NCBI RefSeq assembly: GCF_029784135.1
Contig: NC_073746.1
Coordinates: forward strand, 61,602,097 to 61,666,096
From: Toxorhynchites rutilus septentrionalis
Taxonomy: Eukaryota; Arthropoda; Insecta; Diptera; Culicidae
DNA: 64,000 bases
Direction of reading: 5' to 3'
The position numbers and the translations under genes are program-made. The notes beneath the pieces were generated by a model that was not told the DNA's origin, made no database searches, and worked only from the letters and a program-made list of their open reading frames with translations. How positions within the stretch are numbered: the first letter of the stretch is position 1; each line of letters starts with the position of its first letter. Positions 55,691 to 64,000 of the stretch are shown here, in pieces.

Positions 55691-56116
55691 TGATGACTTA
55701 ATTATCCGAATCTTAATAAATCCGAATTACCGAACCACAATTTACTCTTTGTTTTGATTAGGTTTCGAATTTAAATAAATTATCTTTACGATGCAATGAA
55801 TAAATATATACATTAACCTAAAATACAATAGATATAAACTTATTTAGATAAATTTATTATACCGCTCCATGATACTTGCAAAGCTAACAAGTCACAGGCT
55901 CACTATTATTGATGCACTAGTCAGTACAGACTACCTTTCCATATACGTACCCTGCCTTACCGCATTTTTTGTAAACAATCCCCTCTAACACTCTCCACCA
56001 CTTAACAATCCCCTCGCTAACTTATTGACGATACTTTATATGCACCTTGGGCTGAATTTTTCACGATAGATACAATACGGTAGCGCGACTTATGAGAAAG
56101 GCCTTTCAGCCATCTT

Positions 56117-56391
56117 GGATTTTGTATGTAAACCAAGACGGGTCTATGGTACTAGGTGAGGCCGTTTCGACACTAAGTTGGTAGGGGAGCGGTATATGAA
56201 AACAGTACGGAAGAAAGCAGAAGGGGAATTATTTCCTTGAAGCGTGAAAGAGACAGACTGATCACGAGCGAGCTCCGGCACAAGCGTATTGTGTTTTGTT
56301 TACAAACAAAACACAGTAGACTTCCAAGATGGCTGAAGAGTGGTTTTAGCAAGTTGGCCCACCTTAGGATATACTTCTACGCTCCTTGATG
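56117..56391. mobile_element. GCG-TAGAAGTATATCC MITE, copy 3
   Basis: Matches 53029-53282 across GAAAACAGTACGGAAGAAAG and the right end TTAGGATATACTTCTACG; the left end instead extends to CCAAGACGGGTCTATGGTAC as in copy 1. Confidence 0.75.
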
Positions 56392-56605
56392 TAAACAATC
56401 TGCAATATTTTTCAATATCTTTTTTTTGCTCTTTGTGTGAGGTATTGTTTTGGTAGGAATAAGAGCATTGAAAAATTGAAAGGTAAGTCTTTTACGGTTA
56501 AAGTTAGGTTTGTAATATACTCTATCTTATATGTTTCAGCTCAAGAGAATAAATCGACTTTCGGTGTCGGTCGGTGATGGAGGTATTTTTCCCGCGTTTT
56601 GCAGT
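56392..56605. other. Unassigned sequence
   Basis: No feature seen; ends in the target duplication TTTGCAGT (56598-56605). Confidence 0.4.
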
Positions 56606-58022
56606 TAGAGACGTCGGTTAATTATTCGATTGTAAGATTTCTGGAATTTCAAGTTTTCCTATATCTAATATTCTTTGTTTCTGTGTTCTTGGTTAACAAA
56701 AACTTAATGCCTTGTTTTGATGGGGCATAAAAAGATGATATAAGGATTTCTAGGAACTTCCTGCGACTTGTTTTATTGTCGATATTGTTCAGCTCATATA
56801 TTATAGAAAAAACCCGAAGCTGTAACTGTAAAAATAACCATAAGCCACCGATTAATTTTTAATTTACAGTTTACAATTCTTCCGCAAGTGCATTTATTGC
56901 ACAAGTGTGTATATGCGTGACCATTATATTTAGTGAACAACTATAAGAATGTTAAACATTTGTACTTTACTTTTGCACGTATGAATCTAACGACGAGTAT
57001 ATCGACGAATAATATATGAATCCATTCAATCCGGTGACGAAAGGACTAAAATCAAATAAGAATAGTCCGAAAATGATATAACGCATTATATTTTTAAAAT
57101 AGGAAAAGAAGTCACTTGTCCAAAAAAGTTACTCCTGTACGCGCGTCGGTGTCTCAGACCGAAGGTGGTGAAAAAGTGATATACGTCCCCTTCGTACCAA
57201 CTTATATGATACGCCAAACGATGATGAACAACGAATGACGAAGCTAGAGAGAATCGCAATGTCGTAGTGTTGATGTTTTCTGAGAAATGAACGAATTATT
57301 GATTTCTTGGTCTCTCAGATCTATGCGCGAGTATAGGAGTGTTAACCGTCATGGTGTTTCGTCGAAATTCTTCGGATATGCTAAATCATTTACGGTTGAA
57401 CCATAAAAATAATTCCCTGGTGGTGGAGGAGACTGGGAAGAAGAAAATCAGGGTCTGCAGGAGTAAAATGCGGACTTAGAAAAGGTGCTCCCGTTCTAAA
57501 ATAGTAGTATTCAAATTCAGAGTGCCGAGGAAAATATACCATACTAGTGGTCAATGATTCTATAAATGTACCTCTTTTGAACTAGTAGCTATAAGGACCA
57601 AGCAGAAATATTCAAACAAATCAGCTATTTCATTCAACATTCAAAGAACAGGTAATTTTGAACAGAGAAATTTTTATGTTGGTACAATAATAATATTGTG
57701 CATCATTCTCATTGTGTACTTTTTTTTCAATCGTCCTCAAAAAATCATGAAATGGTAAATTTATCAATATACTAAAATACAATTTCATTCAAAAACAATT
57801 ATTCTGCACCATGTTTATTTCAAAATTATATTTAATGTAACTTTTAAAATTATGACATCATACTTTTTTATTACAAATATGTCTGTTCTTTTTGATTACA
57901 AGAAATAAATATTCGCTCGGTTAATCGAATACTGAAAAACAATTATTCGAATGAATCGAATATTTAAAAATGACCCCACGATTAATCGACAATTGAATAA
58001 ACGAAAAATTTAGACATCTCTA
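56606..58022. mobile_element. hAT-like element, 1.4-kb form
   Basis: Same ends as 53482-53888 (TAGAGACGTCGGTTAAT and, on minus, TAGAGATGTCTAAA), with identical 8-bp flanks TTTGCAGT (56598-56605 and 58023-58030). About 1.2 kb between the termini is unlike the small form and has no transposase motif; it may be an acquired or nested insert. Confidence 0.9.
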
Positions 58023-58030
58023 TTTGCAGT

Positions 58031-58607
58031 CAAACCCCTTTCCACAGTCCTCTGTATGTTTATACCGATTCCCCTCGGGCACTTATTGACGACACGGTCA
58101 CACCTTTATTCCACACATCTTGGAATTTTTGTGATAACCGCCATGCGTTGGTGTGGGTGGTTTGTTTACGAAATGAAACTAGACTCAAAAGCTCAAAATC
58201 TGAATGAAAATTTGTACAGATTTGTGTATTCTATGCAATAGAGTAACATAGTTTTACAAAAAAAACTGATGGTGCTGAATGGTGATAAAAAATTGAACGA
58301 AAATTGTGTCTAATAAAAGTTTAATATTAAAGAGACCCTTAATATCAGTAATATTATGGAAGAATGGTTGATTAAATGCCAGGATTGCGTGTTTTGACTA
58401 GCCAAATAACATTAAATGAAGACTTCCATTGAAATTTTAACACTATTTTCCTCGTCGCAGATTATCAGCTGATATCTGTTATTACGGTTCATAGGAATTG
58501 ATACGGCGACAGCTGTTTTTTTTTTGTCGTGGTTAGCGTCGTAATGTTTAGGAAGGAGGTCGGAAAGGTTTTTCGTTATATGTAATTTTTGCATAGCGAT
58601 TGAAAAA
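58031..58607. other. ZAD gene 2 upstream region
   Basis: No supported coding. The last 150 bp should contain the ZAD gene 2 promoter; no TATA box was found. Confidence 0.45.
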
Positions 58608-61217
58608 ATGCATCGACATCTGTTATCTAACGATATATTTGCGGACACTCCCGATGCTAGGTGTGACGGAAACCGTGAGTCTGACTCTTCTGAGCCTCCA
58701 AAAAATACCGATTCCAGAAATGGGGAAGTATAATGTGGATGCATAACTCATTTTTATTGTTTCACATTTCAGCAGACGACTGTAAGCTGGACACAAGCGA
58801 GGAATGTTATGAGGACGACATGATCATTGAAAAGCTTGATGATTCAGACGATCAAATTGTCGCAGAACTGGAAATTGAGCCAATAGTTTCTTCCCAGGCA
58901 GAGAGCGAGCAGCCTTCAATTGATGTTAAACGTTTGTATGATTTAGACACAGATAGTGAAGGTAATCGGTACTTCTCATTCACTTGAATAATTGTTATCT
59001 GAATCTGGTTTTTTGGTATGACATTCTCCAATCATCAGACATCAAGGAAGAACTTGACGAGGAATCGGTGGAATTTCCACTTCCTCTAGTTGAAATAACT
59101 ACAAATCCACTGGACGTTCCAAACGAAGCTGTTAATTCTTATTGTCGCTTGTGTCTGCGTGAGATTCCGAATCTTTTCCCGCTTATGTCCCGTATTCAGA
59201 ATGTGCTCGTTCCGGAAATGTTTAACATCGTTACGGGGATTAATATTAATTTCGGCGACAAACTGCCTAAAAAGGTGTGCATAAACTGTTTGATAAGGCT
59301 CGACTATGCGTACAATATAAGAAAGGAGTTCCTAGATACGCATCGTACGCTGAAGAGCTTTTCTCTGACTAGGATACAGCCCCTGTTGGAGCATTTGCAA
59401 AATTATCAGAAGAAAATTCGCGTCACGACGGAATCGTATAGCGAGAAAATACTTCGCCAACATAAAGATATCATTCGGATGCGTCTAATGAAGAAGCAGG
59501 AGTATTTGGAGAAACAGGTGGAAAATGAAGCGCTTGAGGAGCTTTCCAAAAATATGCCAGTGGAAAAGCTTATGGCCACTGATAAAACTCTCAATGTTTA
59601 CCCCAAAATGCAAAGGAATATTCAGGAAGATTTAGAAACAATGGAAGACCTAGAAGAACCAAACGAACAAACGGAGGAGGAGTGTTTAGAAGAGGAAAAG
59701 ATGGTAGAGACGTTGATATACGCAGACGAAACTAATTCGGAGCCAGAATTTGACGAAGCCCCTAAGAAAGCACAGAAAACGAATGCGAAACAGCACCTTG
59801 CACTGGGGAAACGTCAGCCAAGGCGTTTCTATAACATGGAAATGAAGGAGACAAAACCCGACCCAAACAAGTGTTATATTTGTGACATCGTGTTTGACGA
59901 CACCGACGCACTGGATTTACATCTGCCGGATCATGTGGATATGATTCCTTACAACTGTGATCGATGTGTGGATAAAAGTGGGAAGGTGAAAAAGTTCACT
60001 TCTCTCATTTTACTTCACAGGCATTTTCGAATGCATGCTGGTTCGATCAGTTGTCCGATCGCCTCTTGCCCGATACAAACGTTTACCCGTGTGGCGTTGT
60101 ATGGCCATATGTCGAATTACCATAGATCAGATTCGACGACGAAATACACTTGCGAAATTTGTGGTCATCAGATGGTGTCTAGGAAACGGTTCCATAAACA
60201 CATGCGTTCCCATGAAGCGATTAGCGATGGACGGTATCCGTGCAATCATTGTGACAAAAAGTTCGCTACGAAGACCCGTTTGACGCGTCACGAACGTTCT
60301 CATACCCAGGAAAGACCGTACAAATGCAGGTACTGTGAAAAGGTAAGTCTACACGTCAAGCATTTGAACACGTTACATAGAAGGAATGCTGTTTGAATTT
60401 TAGACATTTTCCAACGAAACAAATCTTCACGTCCACGAGCGCATCCATACTGGTGAGAACAGATTTCACTGTGATATTTGTGGCAAAGGATATCGGACCA
60501 GGTACTGTCTAAGTGACCATATCGGTACGGCGCATGACGGCCTGAAAAATCCAGACAAACCAGTATCCAACATGCATCCAAAATACTTCGTCGAGCCAAT
60601 CAAGTGTCAAACGGAAGGCTGTGATTTTGTTGCCACAAATAAGGGTCAGTACTACAATCACAGGGCGAAACACACGCTGAAGTTTCACTGCGCGCGTTGC
60701 CCGGAACGGTTTCCATCGAGACAACGTCTCGAGATGCACGAGTTTGTTCACGACGGTATCAAACGTTATTGTTGCGACCAATGTGGCAAAAACTTCCGTT
60801 TCACGGTAAAAAATGAATAACTATCAGCAATACGTAATATTACATCCGATGCCTGCCATTCTGTTACAGAAAACTTTCAATGAGCACATGAATGCACATA
60901 AAAACATTCGTCAGTACGCGTGCGATGTGTGCGGAAAGGCTTTCGTACGCGAACGATCGATGAAGGAACATCGTCTGAAACATTCGGATCAGCTGAATTA
61001 TAAGTATATTCGTATTGATGCTCGGGGATTTCTTTTGCGCTGATTAATTTTCTTTTACAGGTGTCGAATATGCAACAAAAAGTTTAGATATCGGACAGAC
61101 AAATCAAAACATGAACGAACACACCATAGAGAAGAAGACATCGATCGTACGACTTTTCAATACGACAGCCAGGGTGATACGGACCTGATCGAGGAGGAAG
61201 TTGAGGCAGATGACTAA
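58608..61217 (+). CDS. ZAD-domain C2H2 zinc-finger protein, gene 2
   Basis: Six exons, 58608-58674, 58773-58961, 59039-60342, 60404-60805, 60870-61003 and 61061-61217, with GT-AG borders and continuous phase, give 750 residues. The ZAD domain is in exon 3 (CRLC ... CINC), followed by an acidic hinge and about twelve C2H2 fingers such as CEICGHQMVSRKRFHKH, CDICGKGYRTRYCLSDH and CDVCGKAFVRERSMKEH. AATAAA follows at 61262. It is an inverted paralog of the gene at 31110-33748: exons 1, 2 and 5 are equal in length, and exon 3 differs by three codons. Fingers are more conserved than the acidic linker. Both copies appear intact; it probably acts as a nuclear sequence-specific factor. Confidence 0.93.
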
Positions 61218-61514
61218 GGCAGTTGAATATGCTTTAATTTCCTAAATCGAAATTCTATGAAAATAAATCATGCTGCGTATAGTATAGAATTGATTCAAAC
61301 TTTTTAATCTTTCGTAAAATACCCACTAGAACGTAACAGTTATTGGTGATCGCTACGGGTCCACGTTGCGGTTACCATCGTAATTGAGTGCAATGTGCCA
61401 TACCGCGCGTACCGCAATTCATCTATTGAATAAAACGGTCCAGGAATGGACAATTTCGTCTCATCGACTTACGAATCTTTAAGAAAAAGCAAAATTATGG
61501 AGCGATGGCGAATT
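61218..61514. other. ZAD gene 2 3' flank
   Basis: Poly(A) signal AATAAA at 61262-61267; the remainder has no recognised feature. Confidence 0.5.
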
Positions 61515-61600
61515 CCCAGCAAACATTAAATCGTGTAATTATCGTATTTATAGCATCATATATCCCATGTTTTGAGGTGGTATATGAAGCGTATACTCAA
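61515..61600. mobile_element. CCCAGCAAAC element, truncated end
   Basis: Starts CCCAGCAAACATTAAATCG, then resembles the first 80 bases of the long form with substitutions; no right end was found. Confidence 0.65.
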
Positions 61601-61916
61601 AAAAATCTACCCGTTGATGTTACGTGAAAACGTATGTGATTTTTCTCCAGCGAACTTTTCACGTGATATTGACGATAATCAGAATGATCATACAGAATGA
61701 ACTCATGAACTAATGAATTTCACGTTATACTTACATAATTTTTCCGTACCTAATACCCCTTCAGTGTGATCGCAAATTTATTTTCAGTTGATGTTCATTT
61801 TGATAATTGCATTATTTTCCAACATTTCTCTTACTAGTTAGGATAATTTATTTAAAAATAATGCAACTATTGAAGAAAACATAAAAAACAAAAACATAAT
61901 AAAATACAGTCTAGAC
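61601..61916. other. Unassigned AT-rich sequence
   Basis: No feature seen. Confidence 0.4.
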
Positions 61917-62118
61917 CAGGGTTTCTCAAAGTGTCGATATTGACCTTTTAGGGTCGATTTCGGCTTCCCAGGGGTCGACATAAACAAAAACTAATTTTAG
62001 TGGTCAACGAGGTCTAAAAATCGAGCCCTATTAATTAGCATAAGTTCTCATTTGAAACATTCAAGACACTGTATAAGTTGTTTTAAGTGAACCATCTTAT
62101 TATAAGAATGACTAATAT
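61917..62118. mobile_element. hAT-like element fragment (same family as 9410-10884)
   Basis: Begins CAGGGTTTCTCAAAG and is the inverted homolog of 10700-10884 (shared TAAGAATGACTAATAT, AGGGGTCGAC). The other end is absent. Confidence 0.75.
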
Positions 62119-62972
62119 TTGAGTAGATGCAGGTGATCCGCGTGATGCTCATAGTGTACTGTTTGCCTTTTTCGTCTCAAGGTAAGCCTGGAGTCTATTG
62201 ATGGAAACAAGACTCTTCTTGATTTATGCCGTAAATGTAACTGGCGCGACTGCCAGGATGATCGTCTATTACTCTATAACTCTTTAATTGATGCCCAACG
62301 TAAATAGGATTCCAAGAAAACTTTTTTTTTACTCTTTTAGTAGAGAGAGAACGTGTCCGAAACGCTCCGCTCGTTATGTTTGTTACTGCCACTAGTAAAC
62401 CGATGCGAGACACAGTGAGACACAGGTTGTTTAATGCTAGGTGTTGATACCGCTGCTGCAGTCGTTGCCACTAGAGATCTATGTGCGGCACAGTCGGATT
62501 GTTAGCCGCTCAACTTTAAATGCTCGCCTCTTGCTGCCGTGGGGAAATCTCAACAAGCCACTTCCACTTTTCCGATGCCAAGCAAGCGCGCATACTCGCT
62601 CCTCTACCAGACAGAGCGTACCCGAAACGATCCGCTTGTGATGGTAACTGCTGCCACTAAAAGTAGACCGTTGCTACTGTTTGCCACCGCTTCAGTGATC
62701 GCCTTGGTAAGTGCTACTTCCACTGCTGCTGCTTGCCGATGTTATCCGTTCCGCGTCCGTTGTAAGAATAATCGCTGCGCACTTTTTTTTCACTTAAATT
62801 CTTTTTATTTCTTAATTTGGTTTACATCATAATATAATACTACATTTCAAGTGATCAACCTAGGGTTCTACATCTTTAAGTTGCAATGTCAAGTTCTGTA
62901 ATGATTTTCATCATACTCATTATCCGATTGTTTCATTATCCTAAAATCATGCCTAAACTTTTCTAGTTTTTT
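62119..62972. other. Unassigned GC-richer block with a direct repeat
   Basis: 62341-62402 and 62607-62672 share GTACCCGAAACGATCCGCT-like and ACTGCTGCCACTA-like words about 265 bp apart, with GCTGCTGC low complexity. It may be part of an unrecognised retroelement. No supported frame. Confidence 0.4.
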
Positions 62973-64000
62973 GACGTAGGATTACGTCTTTCGGGAACAT
63001 ATGGGGGTACAAATTGAAAATCCAAAATCGAGCACAACGTGAAAATTGTCCAATTTCAAAAGCTAATTGCTCAGTCATTTCATGATGGATTGATTAAATT
63101 TTTGCGTCAATCGATCTCGGTACTCCATAATAATTTTTTATATTGAAGAAAATAATATATGTCATGAAACTAACTATCGAACAATTGAAAAATCTCAGCC
63201 CCCATCCTAACGGAAATACCCACTTCTGATTGGTTGAAATTGATGACAAATGCGGCGGGTCCCTAACAGAGACATCAAAATCAAGCTGCCTGGGGGAAAT
63301 CGACATTGCAAATGCATGAAAGTAGGGGGAGCTTTTGTTCCTACCGAAATGTGTGCCCTAAAAGAGACATCGAAATTAAGCTGCCTGGGGAAATCCGCAT
63401 TGCAAATACATGAAAGTAGGGGATGCTTTTGTTCCTACCGAAATGTATTCCCTAACTGAGACATAAAAACCAAGGTGCCCAGGGGAAATCGGCATTTCAA
63501 ATATATGTAATTTGGGGGCATTTTTTTATTGCAAGTAAGATGAGTAATACGATTAATTCTAGCAAATAAAATTTAAAAATAAACTTTAAAGTTGGTTGCT
63601 TCGTGAAATTTCATATCAATGACCGATCGTGTATTGTGGAAAATTTAGCACAAGTGTAAGTGTAAAATTGTACATGGTATCAGTTGTGTTAAAAATGACT
63701 TGATATATGAAACGTTTCATTTCAATTTTCATAAATAAAAACAAAGGTGCGTTTGGTTTAAGCTGTCTGTTATGTTGTGTTCATTTTCACCCAAGGAAAG
63801 TTGACACTGTCAGTCCAATTAAAATTCGCATTGGGTTGAATAGACACTCAGAAAATAAAAGATATTAAAGAAAATTACCTTTTCCATTTCAAATATGTTT
63901 TCTCTATATTAAAGAAACATGTTTTTATTGATGAGAAAAAAGTGATAATTGTGTTCGGTGTTGGTAATTATCTTATATAAACCAACCATTAAAACCAACC
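62973..64000 (+). repeat. P1/P2 repeat member VIII with octamer-like array, cut by window end
   Basis: Starts GACGTAGGATTACGTC and follows member II (22369-23515) along its whole visible length, including the CCAAT-box-like CTGATTGGTTG (63224) and three octamer-bearing units (63258-63510). The right end is outside the window. Confidence 0.65.

Larger units (their letters stand above)
53918..55954. repeat. 2-kb palindrome of two inverted THAP-carrying elements
   Basis: The left arm (53918 to about 54937) and right arm (54938 to 55954) are reverse complements over most of their length. Each outer end and the centre show CAGGGTAC(G/A)T(T/A)TATGACAAGG. The flanks share CCTTACC, a possible 7-bp duplication. 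Each arm encodes the same two-exon THAP-like gene fragment. Confidence 0.8.

Noticed and set aside
1..64000. piRNA cluster
   Set aside because: Dense nested elements in mixed orientation would suit one, but nothing in the sequence itself shows it; small-RNA data would be required.

Overview
The window looks like repeat-rich insect nuclear DNA, most likely from a mosquito (Culicidae). This is inferred from an errantivirus-type endogenous retrovirus, ZAD zinc-finger genes with short introns, Jockey/I-type LINEs, a Helitron, and many small DNA transposons. No ribosomal RNA, complete tRNA gene, CRISPR array or bacterial operon was seen. Only three loci look like host genes: two ZAD C2H2 zinc-finger genes (31110-33748 on minus; 58608-61217 on plus), which are intact inverted paralogs with the same six-exon structure, and a small THAP-domain gene (49275-50935 on minus). 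Nearly everything else is mobile or repeat-derived.

Layout: 1-6340 is an errantivirus (Ty3/gypsy with env) whose 5' end lies outside the window; gag and env are open, pol is broken. 6341-9409 is mostly unassigned. 9410-10884 is a hAT-like element with a complete Helitron inside. 11616-13265 is a dead Tc1 element interrupted by a foldback element, with more foldback copies to 14085 and a pogo transposase relic at 14179-14600. 15500-18505 is a 5'-truncated Jockey-like LINE on minus. 18500-31030 and 45850-52800 hold members of an unusual repeat family whose ends carry the palindrome P2 (GACGTAGTCCTACGTC and variants), often preceded by a second palindrome P1 (variants of TCGTGTCTCGGACACAACC). 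34930-37960 is an internally deleted I-type LINE. 37963-45594 is a stack of nested small elements. 53482-58022 contains two hAT elements with perfect 8-bp target duplications and a 2-kb palindrome carrying THAP exons. 61515-64000 is more repeats.

The most unusual feature is the P1/P2 family. Two members (25498-28026 and, inverted, 45853-48307) carry degenerate replication-dependent histone H2A genes, complete with promoter-like DNA, coding remnants, histone-type 3' stem-loops and purine-rich downstream elements. Other members (22369-23846, 29800-31030, 51751-52799, 62973-end) have related terminal 250-bp modules ending near a CCAAT box, but carry a tandem array of roughly 85-95 bp units containing TGCAAAT, an octamer-like motif typical of histone H2B promoters. 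Another (18525-19618) carries a minus-strand TATA promoter-like block. My reading, an inference, is that this is a family of nonautonomous repeats built from histone-cluster regulatory DNA.

Coordinates of introns, TIRs and target duplications were read by eye; family assignments rest on motif recognition without database search.
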